This document shows, piece by piece, positions 20,301 through 27,907 of a stretch of 64,000 nt of DNA; the first letter of the stretch is position 1, and every line of letters starts with the position of its first letter. Made by a program: the position numbers and the translations under genes. The notes beneath the pieces are model-generated. The model did no database searches, was not told the origin of the DNA, and saw only the letters and a list, made by a program, of their open reading frames with translations. The stretch lies in assembly GCF_002091955.1 (NCBI RefSeq), contig NZ_MKKY01000073.1:62001-126000 (forward strand), read 5' to 3'. The stretch is from Rhodococcus sp. 1168 (lineage in GTDB: Bacteria > Actinomycetota > Actinomycetes > Mycobacteriales > Mycobacteriaceae).

Positions 20301-20806
20301 TGGCTGCGCATCACGACGATGTTGTCGATGATGTCACTCCGGCCGAGGTGCTCGATGCACACTCGGAGCCGAGTTCGTCCTCGCAGCCGGAGATCATCGA
20401 TGCCGCCGAGGTGGCTCGTGTGCAGGGCAGGGACACCGAGGCAGCATCGACCGGGTCAGCGGCAACCGAGGTACAGCCGGATCCCACGGTCCCGGAGAAC
20501 GCTGTCGAGGAGACTGCGGACCCAGTTGTTGCCGAGGAGTCGCCGGAGCCTGTCGTGAAAGCGCGTCGTGGTCGCCGTGTTGCTCGTAAGGCGGCAGCAC
20601 CGACGGCCGAAACTCCCGAAGCTGCTGCCGTGTTCGTGATTCCGGCTACACACGAGGAGCCGACAGCCCTGCCGGAGCCTGCGGTGACGGCAGCCGTCGA
20701 ACCGGTGGCCAGTGCTCCCACCACGGACGAGGTGCCCGTGAAGAAGCCTCGCCGACGTCGGGCAGCGGCACGCCCGGCAGGGCCACCGGTAGACGCGGAT
20801 ATGTGA
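17378..20806 (+). CDS. rne: Ribonuclease E/G family endoribonuclease
   Basis: This 1142-residue enzyme starts mRNA decay and processes rRNA and tRNA precursors. An IF-2 N-terminal-like helical segment (RVHALAKILGVTSKQVLAKL) lies at about 35-60. An acidic, Ser/Asp/Glu-rich region with Arg blocks spans about 180-400. The S1/catalytic region begins near 460 with GNVYLGRVQNVLPSMEAAFIDIG; the DNase I-like site follows (VDVNTGKF and VVDFIDM); the zinc-link CEHCQG is at about 872. A second disordered tail carries DKSDN repeats and Arg/Ala-rich blocks. This central-catalytic layout matches actinobacterial RNase E. GTG at 17378 has GAGGAG six bases upstream. Confidence 0.95.
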   Translation: MADQAPPEEVRNSNSGSSVDDQSSSSRSPAFPERLRVHALAKILGVTSKQVLAKLGELGIEARSAQSSLGRDVAETVYSSFSPATEAPAAPVETAAPIVVEPVPAVEVPAVDSPPARPAFAIPVFLQPEAIVEAPKRRRSRKAAGPAAEPASTPVVEESSGLVADPVIEPDKAPVRGKPVVEAAPDVAADTSELSDTVDSSDTSEDADNSDDNEDQSQPRRRRRGRRGRGRGRGEQSADGSSDDDSDDATESDDDSSEDAASSSSDTRSSESETPVSGSTESDTTESDTAESDVADSESADSDTSESDSENEDKPAGERRSRRRSRSRSNARSSDTDDAQKQASDTESEESVDSPVDSADDNDNDDEDSSDGSSRRRRRRRRRRSSTGDASSESTETEDDPPNTVVHEREPRNKSRSKDEVQGITGSTRLEAKRQRRRDGRDAGRRRPPILTESEFLARRESVDRVMVVREKSFPDNGVTTQVAVLEDGVLVEHFVTSSASASMVGNVYLGRVQNVLPSMEAAFIDIGRGRNGVLYAGEVNWDAAGLGGNSRKIEQALKPGDQVLVQVSKDPVGHKGARLTTQLSLAGRYLVYVPGGSSTGISRKLPDTERKRLKEILRDIVPPEAGVIIRTAAEGVSEEELARDVIRLQTQWATIEEASAKAETGKGSQPQALYEEPDLLVKVIRDLFNEDFVKLVIEGDKAWDTTSSYIETVAADMLHKLERHIAEPGRPDVFEAHRVDEQLAKALDRKVWLPSGGTLVIDRTEAMTVVDVNTGKFTGAGGNLEETVTRNNLEAAEEIVRQMRLRDIGGMIVVDFIDMVLESNRDLVLRRLTESLGRDRTRHQVSEVTSLGLVQMTRKKMGTGLIEAFSTTCEHCQGRGIMIHPYPVEAKTDDGSRSSSPRSDSSTPRKRRGRDKSDNDKSDNDKSDNDKSDNSKFDNVSDNTNGSAPKAQPEAHEHTPDPSVKRAHPVALAMAAHHDDVVDDVTPAEVLDAHSEPSSSSQPEIIDAAEVARVQGRDTEAASTGSAATEVQPDPTVPENAVEETADPVVAEESPEPVVKARRGRRVARKAAAPTAETPEAAAVFVIPATHEEPTALPEPAVTAAVEPVASAPTTDEVPVKKPRRRRAAARPAGPPVDADM
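18215..18259 (+). repeat. 15-bp repeats encoding TESDT units in rne
   Basis: Three consecutive units (ACTGAATCCGACACC, the same again, then GCTGAATCCGACGTA) encode Thr-Glu-Ser-Asp-Thr-like pentapeptides in the acidic linker. They are in frame, so copy changes would alter linker length without breaking the gene. Confidence 0.8.
20123..20197 (+). repeat. 15-bp repeats encoding DKSDN units in rne
   Basis: Four near-identical units of GACAAGTCCGACAAC (20123-20182; one carries TCA for TCC) plus a fifth decayed unit give (DKSDN)4-SKFDN in the C-terminal disordered tail. The low divergence suggests recent expansion by slippage. Confidence 0.85.
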
Positions 20807-20809
20807 GTC

Positions 20810-20838
20810 GACGGGCAGTTTGACCACGACTGCCCGTC
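20810..20838 (+). terminator. Hairpin after rne
   Basis: GACGGGCAGT (20810-20819) pairs with ACTGCCCGTC (20829-20838) around a nine-base loop, three bases after the rne stop region. There is no T run. It separates rne from the rplU promoter region. Confidence 0.65.
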
Positions 20839-21037
20839 TGCCGTAACCTGACAAGGTCGCTGCCGGTGACAATTTTCTGCTGTGCCTCGACGGCCTTTCG
20901 GTCGAGTGCGGCGGCGGACGCACCCGGTGGCAAGTAACACCGCACGAAATACCGCAAGAATCACATGCACGATCCAGACCAGTCGCGTTGCCATGGGCAA
21001 TGCGAGCAAGTTCGAAGAAGCAAGGGGTAGCCCTCCG

Positions 21038-21349
21038 ATGGCAACGTACGCGATCGTCAAGACCGGCGGAAAGCAGTACAAGGTCGCTGTTGGTGACCTC
21101 GTCAAGGTCGAGAAGATCGAGGGAGCGCTCGGCACTGCTGTCTCGCTTGCTCCGGTCCTCGTCGTAGACGGATCCGATCTGACCACCGACGCCGACAAGC
21201 TGGCGAAGATCTCGGTAACCGGTGAGGTCGTCGAGCACACCAAGGGTCCGAAGATCCGCATCCACAAGTTCAAGAACAAGACCGGCTACCACAAGCGCCA
21301 GGGACACAGGCAGAAGCTCACTGTCCTGAAGGTCACCGGCATCAAGTAA
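21038..21349 (+). CDS. rplU: 50S ribosomal protein L21
   Basis: This 103-residue large-subunit protein binds 23S rRNA. The sequence begins [16 protein letters not shown] and ends with the [14 protein letters not shown] motif and KVTGI, which are hallmarks of L21. The ATG at 21038 was preferred over longer in-frame starts because it gives the universal N-terminus; AGGGG lies about ten bases upstream. It is followed by rpmA after 60 bases, the usual L21-L27-obg order. The 230-base leader may be regulatory, but no known leader motif was recognised. Confidence 0.98.
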   Translation: MATYAIVKTGGKQYKVAVGDLVKVEKIEGALGTAVSLAPVLVVDGSDLTTDADKLAKISVTGEVVEHTKGPKIRIHKFKNKTGYHKRQGHRQKLTVLKVTGIK

Positions 21350-21409
21350 CCAGGTCTGTTCAGTACTGACTTTTCAGCGCTGACATTCACCCCGAGGAGG
21401 GTATGCAAC

Positions 21410-21673
21410 ATGGCACATAAGAAGGGTGCATCAAGCTCCCGTAACGGTCGCGATTCGAATGCTCAGCGCCTCGGCGTCAAGCGTTTCGGCGGCCAGACCG
21501 TCAGCGCAGGCGAGATCCTGGTTCGTCAGCGCGGCACGCACTTCCACCCCGGCGTGAACGTCGGCCGTGGTGGCGACGACACGCTGTTCGCTCTGTCCGC
21601 AGGCGCAGTCGAATTCGGCGCCAAGCGTGGACGCAAGACCGTGAACATCGTTCCGGTCGCAGTAGAGGCCTAG
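21410..21673 (+). CDS. rpmA: 50S ribosomal protein L27
   Basis: This 87-residue protein sits near the peptidyl transferase centre, to which its N-terminal tail [16 protein letters not shown] reaches. The KRFGGQTV and [10 protein letters not shown] segments are diagnostic. A GAGGAGGGT ribosome-binding site precedes the ATG. There is no N-terminal extension of the kind cleaved in Firmicutes. Confidence 0.98.
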   Translation: MAHKKGASSSRNGRDSNAQRLGVKRFGGQTVSAGEILVRQRGTHFHPGVNVGRGGDDTLFALSAGAVEFGAKRGRKTVNIVPVAVEA

Positions 21674-21854
21674 TCTCCGCTGCACAATCTGCGTCGGATG
21701 GTTTTCGCAAGGCTCACGCCGCGAAAATCTCGACGCGCTCGAGCTCGACGATGAGGGTGGACCAGGGTGAAAATGCCCGGTCCGCCCTTATCGTATTTGT
21801 GGGCATAAAAATATTTCGGTCGCACACTCGACCGAGGAAGGATCGAAGGCAGTC

Positions 21855-23303
21855 ATGTCACGATTCATCGACCGCGTGGTGCTGCACGTCAGCGCCGGTA
21901 AAGGCGGCAACGGCTGCTCTTCGGTTCACCGCGAGAAGTTCAAACCGCTCGGCGGTCCAGACGGCGGAAACGGTGGCCAGGGAGGCGGCGTAATCTTCGT
22001 CGTCGACAGCAATGTCCACACGCTGTTGGACTTTCACTTCAACTCGCATGCCAAAGCCAGCAATGGAACTCAAGGCATGGGCGGCAACCGCGAAGGTTCG
22101 AACGGTGAAGATCTGATCCTCAAGGTGCCCGACGGAACTGTGGTGCTCGACAAGGACGGTCGCATCCTGGCCGACATGATCGGCGAGGGCACTCGATACG
22201 CTGCTGCGCCCGGTGGTCGCGGTGGGTTGGGCAACGCTGCGCTCGCCTCGAAGGCGCGTCGTGCACCTGGATTCGCGCTGCTCGGCGAAGAAGGCATCGA
22301 GCGCGATGTGGTGCTCGAACTCAAGTCGGTCGCCGACATCGGTCTCGTCGGGTTCCCGTCGGCGGGCAAATCCTCGCTGGTATCGGTGCTCTCTGCCGCG
22401 AAGCCGAAGATCGCTGACTACCCGTTCACCACGTTGGTTCCGAACCTCGGTGTCGTCTCTAGCGGTGACACCACGTACACGGTGGCCGACGTTCCCGGAT
22501 TGATTCCCGGTGCGAGCGAAGGCAAGGGGCTCGGTCTCGAATTCCTCCGACATCTCGAGCGTACCGCCGTTCTGGCGCACGTCGTCGACTGCGCGACCCT
22601 GGATCCGGGTCGGGATCCCGTCTCGGACGTCGATGCCCTGGAAGCGGAGTTGGCGGCCTACAAGCCGGCGATGTTGGGCGATGCGAGCCTGGGTGACCTG
22701 GCCGATCGACCGCGCATCGTCGTGCTCAACAAAGCTGATATCCCCGAGGCCGCCGAGCTCGCCGAGATGGTGACGCCGGAGTTCGAGGCGCGTGGATGGC
22801 CCGTTTACACCATCTCGACGGTCACCCGTGAAGGCCTCAAGCCGTTGATCTTCGCGCTGGCCAAAATGGTCGAGGACTACCGAGTGGCGCACCCTCCGGC
22901 CGAGAAGCGTCGACCGGTGCTACGTCCCGTCGCACGCAACGAAGAGGGTTTCCAGGTCATCAAGGATCCCGATATCGAGGGTGGGTTCATCGTTCTGGGC
23001 ACGCGCCCGGAGCGCTGGGTGCGCCAGACACAGTTCAGCAACGACGAAGCCGTCGGTTACCTTGCTGACCGTCTCGCACGCCTCGGTGTCGAGGACGCAC
23101 TGATCAAGAAGGGCGCCCAGCCGGGTGCATCCGTGACCATCGGTGATGTCTCCTTCGATTGGGAGCCACAGACACCGGCGGGTGTGGAGATCACCATGAC
23201 CGGTCGTGGCACCGACGCGAGGCTCGATCAGGTGGAGCGAATCGGTGCAGATGAGCGCAAACACGCCCGTCGAGCCCGCCGCGGACTCGACCTCGAAGAG
23301 TGA
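21855..23303 (+). CDS. obg: Obg/CgtA GTPase
   Basis: This 482-residue GTPase acts in 50S assembly and stress signalling. The glycine-rich Obg fold occupies about 1-160 ([14 protein letters not shown]). The G domain starts with Walker [10 protein letters not shown] at 167-175, then [16 protein letters not shown] (switch II) and NKAD. An OCT-type C-terminal domain lies at about 355-430 and is followed by a basic tail. The ATG at 21855 with GAAGGA-like sequence upstream gives the standard start. It is preceded by rpmA and followed at once by proB, as in mycobacteria. Confidence 0.97.
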   Translation: MSRFIDRVVLHVSAGKGGNGCSSVHREKFKPLGGPDGGNGGQGGGVIFVVDSNVHTLLDFHFNSHAKASNGTQGMGGNREGSNGEDLILKVPDGTVVLDKDGRILADMIGEGTRYAAAPGGRGGLGNAALASKARRAPGFALLGEEGIERDVVLELKSVADIGLVGFPSAGKSSLVSVLSAAKPKIADYPFTTLVPNLGVVSSGDTTYTVADVPGLIPGASEGKGLGLEFLRHLERTAVLAHVVDCATLDPGRDPVSDVDALEAELAAYKPAMLGDASLGDLADRPRIVVLNKADIPEAAELAEMVTPEFEARGWPVYTISTVTREGLKPLIFALAKMVEDYRVAHPPAEKRRPVLRPVARNEEGFQVIKDPDIEGGFIVLGTRPERWVRQTQFSNDEAVGYLADRLARLGVEDALIKKGAQPGASVTIGDVSFDWEPQTPAGVEITMTGRGTDARLDQVERIGADERKHARRARRGLDLEE

Positions 23304-23316
23304 AGTGTAGGTTCCG

Positions 23317-24450
23317 GTGAATTCTGAATCCTCGTCGGTTGCAATGGATTCGACTGGGGCCAGGACTGCTGTGGCCAGTGCCAAACGGGTAGTCGTCAAA
23401 ATCGGCTCCTCGGCACTGACCTCACTGGTCGGCGGACTCGACGTCGACAGGCTCGATCGATTGGCTGATGCGGTCGAGGCACGAATGCGTGCCGGCTCCG
23501 ATGTCGTGGTGGTGTCCTCCGGTGCGATCGGCGCCGGGCTCGCGCCACTGGGTCTGACGACCCGGCCTCGCGATCTCGCGACGAAGCAGGCCGCAGCGAG
23601 CGTCGGCCAGCTTGCTCTTGCACACGCTTGGGGTACCTCGTTCGCCAGATACGGACGAACGGTCGGCCAGGTGTTGCTCACTGCCGAGGACATTGCGCGT
23701 CGAACGAATCATCGCAACGCCCAGCGCACGCTCGATCGGTTGCGTGTGCTCGGCGCAGTGGCCGTAATCAACGAGAACGACACGGTCGCGACCACGGAAA
23801 TCCGCTTCGGTGACAACGACCGCCTCGCCGCGCTCGTTGCTCACCTCGTCGGTGCCGACGCGCTGGTCCTGTTGTCCGACGTCGACGGTCTCTACGACGG
23901 CGACCCGCGCAAAGGTGACGCCACCCTGATCCGGGAGGTCGCGAGCCCGGAAGATCTCGATGGAGTCGTCGCCGGTTCCGGCGGTGCGCTCGGGACCGGT
24001 GGAATGGCGTCCAAGCTGTCCGCTGCCCGATTGGCGGCCGATGCAGGCGTTCCGGTCCTTCTGGCGGCCGCCGCCGACGCAGCGGAAGCGCTGACGACGG
24101 CTGCGGTGGGCACAGCCTTCACTGCACGTCCCACTCGCCTGTCCTCGCGCAAGTTCTGGGTGCGTCATGCTGCGGATGCACGAGGCGATCTATACCTCGA
24201 CGCAGGTGCCGTACACGCGGTCGCGACGAAGCGGCGGTCGTTGCTGTCCGCGGGAATCACCGCCGTCGAGGGTCGGTTCTACGGCGGCGACGTCGTGTCG
24301 CTGATCGGCCCGGATGGCGAACTGGTGGCCAGGGGAGTGGTGGCGTACGACGCGTCTGAGCTGACCGGAATGCTCGGTAGGTCCAGTTGCGATCTCACTC
24401 CCGAGTTACAGCGTCCAGTGGTGCATGCCGACGATCTGGTGCCGGTCTGA
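23317..24450 (+). CDS. proB: Glutamate 5-kinase
   Basis: This 377-residue enzyme catalyses the first step of proline synthesis, phosphorylating glutamate. The amino acid kinase domain begins [12 protein letters not shown] and contains [15 protein letters not shown] and the FGDND segment. A C-terminal PUA domain (about 290-370) is present. GTG at 23317 and ATG at 23344 are both possible starts. The partner proA is not adjacent but lies 21 kb downstream at 45817, so the block between them separates two steps of one pathway. Confidence 0.96.
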   Translation: MNSESSSVAMDSTGARTAVASAKRVVVKIGSSALTSLVGGLDVDRLDRLADAVEARMRAGSDVVVVSSGAIGAGLAPLGLTTRPRDLATKQAAASVGQLALAHAWGTSFARYGRTVGQVLLTAEDIARRTNHRNAQRTLDRLRVLGAVAVINENDTVATTEIRFGDNDRLAALVAHLVGADALVLLSDVDGLYDGDPRKGDATLIREVASPEDLDGVVAGSGGALGTGGMASKLSAARLAADAGVPVLLAAAADAAEALTTAAVGTAFTARPTRLSSRKFWVRHAADARGDLYLDAGAVHAVATKRRSLLSAGITAVEGRFYGGDVVSLIGPDGELVARGVVAYDASELTGMLGRSSCDLTPELQRPVVHADDLVPV

Positions 24451-25314
24451 TCATTCGAGTGACGGCAGTGCGTCCACGAGTGCGGTGAGGGTCTCCGAGC
24501 ACCCGGCATCGCTTGTCAGAGTAGCGAACTCGTCGCCCCGGGTGATTCCGCGATTGACGATCACGATGGGAATGTCGGCCTTCGCTGCGCGTCGAACGAA
24601 GCGCAGACCCGACATTACCGTCAAAGAGGAGCCGACGACCAGAAGCGCATCGGCCTGAGCGACGAGGTCGAAAGCGTCGGCGACTCTCGGCTTGGGCACG
24701 CTCTCCCCGAAGTAGACGATGTCCGGTTTGAGAACACCGGAGCAGTACTCGCAGTCGACCATCCGGAAGTGTGCGGTGCTGGTGATGATCGCATCGGCGT
24801 CGGGAGCAATCTCGACACCCTCGGCCGGCGCGACGCTGTCGAGGAATCCCGGGTTCTCGCGCTCGAGGCGTTGTCCGAGAGCGAAGCGGGAAACCAGTCG
24901 CTCGCAGTTCAGACACCGTACTCGCGCGTACACGCCGTGGAGGTCGATGACTCGTCGGCTACCTGCTTTGGTGTGCAACATGTCGACGTTCTGAGTGATG
25001 ATCCCGGAAACAATCCCTCGGCGCTCGAGCTGGGCCAGCGCGCGGTGGCCGTCGTTCGGTCTTGCCGCATCCATATGCCGCCAGCCGACATGGTTCCGTG
25101 CCCAGTAGTGGCGCCTGAACTCGAGATCGCCGGTGAACTGCTGATAGGTCATCGGATTGCGAGGTGGTGAGTTCGGCCCCCGGTAGTCCGGGATACCTGA
25201 ATCGGTGGACATGCCGGCTCCGGAGACGACCGCGATGGATCTTCCTGACAACAGGTCGACAATCTGGCCGAATCGGGTTGTCGCTGCGGTAGCTGAACGA
25301 GCGGGGGCAGGCAC
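24451..25314 (-). CDS. NAD-dependent protein deacylase (sirtuin, class II-like)
   Basis: This 287-residue Sir2 protein removes acyl groups from lysines using NAD. GAGMSTDSGIPDYRG lies at 32-46, TQNVD at 107-111, the catalytic His126 in DLHG, and the structural zinc ligands Cys134, Cys137, Cys188 and Cys191. The spacing and the H-x-ARV-CLNC arrangement fit the SIRT4-like class II group found in actinobacteria. The gene ends directly against proB, tail to tail, without a spacer. Its targets are unknown; it is co-oriented with ectABC but separated from ectC by a terminator. Confidence 0.92.
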   Translation of the reverse strand: MPAPARSATAATTRFGQIVDLLSGRSIAVVSGAGMSTDSGIPDYRGPNSPPRNPMTYQQFTGDLEFRRHYWARNHVGWRHMDAARPNDGHRALAQLERRGIVSGIITQNVDMLHTKAGSRRVIDLHGVYARVRCLNCERLVSRFALGQRLERENPGFLDSVAPAEGVEIAPDADAIITSTAHFRMVDCEYCSGVLKPDIVYFGESVPKPRVADAFDLVAQADALLVVGSSLTVMSGLRFVRRAAKADIPIVIVNRGITRGDEFATLTSDAGCSETLTALVDALPSLE

Positions 25315-25367
25315 GTCCCCAGGGTAGCGCGCACGTGGACGTAGGGGATCGACGCAAGCAGCAGGAA

Positions 25368-25395
25368 GCCCCGCTCGACCGAAGTCGAGCGGGGC
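25368..25395. terminator. Terminator after ectC
   Basis: A perfect 12-bp stem (25368-25379 with 25384-25395) closes the tetraloop CGAA. It lies 37 bases downstream of the ectC stop and 53 bases upstream of the sirtuin start, so the two genes are likely separate units. Confidence 0.8.
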
Positions 25396-25432
25396 GGAGC
25401 TACTCGGAGCCCGTCTTATCTGGACACCTTGT

Positions 25433-25831
25433 CTACGTGGGAACCTCTATGAGGGGGTACACACCGTTCTCGTCGTGGGTTTCGTTCCCCACTACGGGAG
25501 GGTTGAACACGCACAACATGCGCATCTGCGTACGCGGCTCGACGGTGTGCCGCTCGTTGCCGTTCAGCAGGTACATCGATCCTGCACCGAGTTCGTAGGT
25601 TTCGCCGGTTTCACGATCGGTGAGGGTGCCTTCGCCTTCGATGAGCCACACAGCCTCGACGTGATTGGCATAGTGAAAGTTGTTTACCGTCCCGGCCTTG
25701 ATGGTCGTTTCGTGGAACGAGAATCCGACCCTGTCACCGCCGAGGATGATGCGCTTACTGCGCCACTGTCCATCCTCGCTCTCGATGTCTCGATCAGTTC
25801 CGGTGATTTCCTGGGTGGTACGTACGATCAT
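25433..25831 (-). CDS. ectC: Ectoine synthase
   Basis: This 132-residue cupin closes N-gamma-acetyl-L-2,4-diaminobutyrate to ectoine in the last biosynthetic step. The small beta-barrel metal-binding core is visible in VNNFHYANHVEAVWLIEGEG and in the later RHTVEPRTQMRM. The length matches EctC. It starts 45 bases after ectB and ends before a strong terminator, completing an ectA-ectB-ectC order. No ectoine hydroxylase (ectD) is present in the window. Confidence 0.96.
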   Translation of the reverse strand: MIVRTTQEITGTDRDIESEDGQWRSKRIILGGDRVGFSFHETTIKAGTVNNFHYANHVEAVWLIEGEGTLTDRETGETYELGAGSMYLLNGNERHTVEPRTQMRMLCVFNPPVVGNETHDENGVYPLIEVPT

Positions 25832-25876
25832 GTGGTGTAGCTCCCTTCAGCAAACATTCGACACGTGAGAAGTGTT

Positions 25877-27151
25877 CTACGAGCAGACTTTTGCTGTCGC
25901 AGCTTCGAGGATGTCGAGTCCGCGATCGAGCTCTTCGATCGTGGTGGTCAGCGGCGGAAGAAGTTTGACAACCTCGTCCTTCGGGCCGGCAGTTTCCACC
26001 AGCAGGTGCTCGTCGTAAGCAAGCTTGGCGACCTTGCCTGCTTGTTCTGCATCTTCGAATACGAGAGCCTGAACCATGCCGCGACCGCGAGTGGAAACGC
26101 CGTCGTACTTGGCGCACAGCGCGATGAAGCGATCACGAATGTGCTCGCCCTTCGCGAGGATCTCCTTCTCGAACTTGTCGTCGGACCAGTAATGGTCGAT
26201 GGCGACCTTCGAGGTCACGAAGCCGGGATTGAATCCGCGGAAGGTGCCGTTGTGCTCGCCTGGGCCCCAGACGTCGAGTTCGGGCTTGAACAGTGTCAGT
26301 GCCATCGGCATGCCGTAGCCGCCGATGGACTTCGAAAGTGTGACGATGTCCGGCGTGATGCCCGAATCCTCGAAGGAGAAGAACTGGCCGGTACGGCCGC
26401 AACCCATCTGCACGTCGTCGACGATCAGCAAGATGTCACGTCGCGAGCAGAGGTCGGACAGTGCGCGCAACCACTCCGGCCGCGCGACGTTGATGCCGCC
26501 TTCACCCTGAATGGTTTCGACGATGACCGCTGCCGGACGGTTGAATCCACTGCCCGAATCGTCGAGAACACGCTCGAACCACTGGAAGTCCTCGTTGACT
26601 CCACCGAAGTAGTTGTCATACGGCATAGGGGTGGTGTGCACCAGTGGGATTCCGGCGCCGGCGCGCTTCATCGAGTTTCCGGTGACAGCGAGCGCACCGA
26701 GTGTCATGCCGTGGAAAGCGTTGGTGAAGTTGATGATCGACTCGCGACCGGTAACCTTGCGCGCCAACTTCAGCGCAGCTTCGACGGCGTTCGTACCGGT
26801 CGGACCGGGGAACTGAACCTTGTAGTCCAGGCCACGCGGTTCGAGGATGTTCTTCTTGAACGTCTCGAGGAATTCACGCTTGGCCACCGTTGACATATCG
26901 AGGCCGTGCGTGATGCCGTCGCTGGTGATGTAGTCGACCAATGCATCCTGCATGATCTGATTGTTGTGGCCGTAGTTCAGTGCGCCTGCGCCGCCGAAGA
27001 AGTCGAGGTAATCGCGCCCGTTCTCGTCGGTCAGCGTCGAATTCTTGGCAGTTTTGAACACTGCCGGCCACTGGCGGCTGTAGCTACGAACACCGGATTC
27101 GATGGTTTCGAATACGTCCGGCTTTTCGGTGGTCTCGGTCTTGTCTGTCAT
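25877..27151 (-). CDS. ectB: L-2,4-diaminobutyrate:2-oxoglutarate transaminase
   Basis: This 424-residue class III PLP aminotransferase makes 2,4-diaminobutyrate from aspartate semialdehyde, the first ectoine-specific step. Family marks include the GPTGTNAVEAALKLARK cofactor segment, NAFHGMTLGALAVTGN, VDDVQMGCGRTGQFFSFE and the PLP lysine in TLSKSIGGYG. The start is placed at the ATG 27151, which has GAAAGGAA nine bases upstream. The frame is open from ectA into ectB without a stop, so a fused EctA-EctB polypeptide is also possible (see ectA). Confidence 0.95.
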   Translation of the reverse strand: MTDKTETTEKPDVFETIESGVRSYSRQWPAVFKTAKNSTLTDENGRDYLDFFGGAGALNYGHNNQIMQDALVDYITSDGITHGLDMSTVAKREFLETFKKNILEPRGLDYKVQFPGPTGTNAVEAALKLARKVTGRESIINFTNAFHGMTLGALAVTGNSMKRAGAGIPLVHTTPMPYDNYFGGVNEDFQWFERVLDDSGSGFNRPAAVIVETIQGEGGINVARPEWLRALSDLCSRRDILLIVDDVQMGCGRTGQFFSFEDSGITPDIVTLSKSIGGYGMPMALTLFKPELDVWGPGEHNGTFRGFNPGFVTSKVAIDHYWSDDKFEKEILAKGEHIRDRFIALCAKYDGVSTRGRGMVQALVFEDAEQAGKVAKLAYDEHLLVETAGPKDEVVKLLPPLTTTIEELDRGLDILEAATAKVCS

Positions 27152-27700
27152 GTATTGCGTGTTCCTTTCGCTGGCGCGCACGTCGGCTGGCCCTACTGTG
27201 TAGAGCTCCTCTGCTTCGTGGCTATCAGGAAAATCATCGGGCGCGAACAGGTCTGTTTTTCTAATGTCGGTCCCTCGTGTTCGAGCGAGGGCCGTGAACA
27301 GGGCGATCGACGCTTCGTTGTCCGGGCTGATCGTTGTTTCCAGGTGTGTGATGCCCTGTGGGGTAAGGCGATCGAGCAGTTCGTTCAGCATCCGGCCGGC
27401 AAGGCCCTTACCCCGTTGATCAGCATCGACTGCGACCTGCCACACGAAGAATGTTGTGGGAGAATCCTGTCGGGTGTAGCCGGTGACGAATCCCACTGCG
27501 CGAGAGTCGACGTCGGATACGACCGAGGTTGCTGCAAAGTCTCGGCACCACAAAACGTACGAATAGCTCGAGTTGAGATCGAGCACCTTTGAATCTCTTG
27601 CGATTTCCCAGAGCCGGACTCCGTCGGAGATCTTTGGCTTACGAAACTTCACTGCGTCCGGCGCAGTGACTGTGGTTGCTCTCAGCTGTGCGGGTTTCAT
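27152..27700 (-). CDS. ectA: L-2,4-diaminobutyrate N-gamma-acetyltransferase, continuous with ectB
   Basis: This GNAT-family enzyme acetylates diaminobutyrate. About 183 codons precede the ectB ATG. Acetyl-CoA-binding features are FFVWQVAVDADQRGKGLAGRML (motif A) and TTISPDNEASIALFTALAR. A normal EctA would end shortly after EELYTVG, but here the same frame continues through 'PADVRASERNTQY' into ectB with no stop codon. ATG 27700 was chosen because it starts just before the acetyltransferase core; ATG codons at 27739 and 27772 are also in frame. A palindromic CRP/GlxR-type site lies upstream at 27796-27811. Confidence 0.85.
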
Positions 27701-27795
27701 AGCAAATGCAAACGTAACAAGGTGCCCTTGGCATTTCATGTGCCTGGCAAAATTGGTGTGGAAAACACGCATCCTTTCGCAGGTGGCAGCGTGAA

Positions 27796-27811
27796 TGTGA
27801 TACTAGTCACA
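27796..27811. promoter_or_regulatory. CRP/GlxR-type operator upstream of ectA
   Basis: TGTGA-TACTAG-TCACA is a perfect match to the CRP/GlxR consensus TGTGA-N6-TCACA. It lies in the 207-base gap between recQ and ectA, about 96 bases before the chosen ectA start, suitable for cyclic-AMP-linked control of the ectoine operon. Confidence 0.6.
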
Positions 27812-27907
27812 AACTGGGCTTGTTGCCGTAACAACTGGTCGAGGAGGGTGCGATATCTCGGCCCATTCCGTCCGATGCCAAGTGCGGCCTTACTGATATC
27901 AATGCTG

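Noticed and set aside
20839-21037. A ribosomal protein L21 leader RNA
   Set aside because: The leader is long enough, but I could not recognise a known leader structure; covariance search would be needed.
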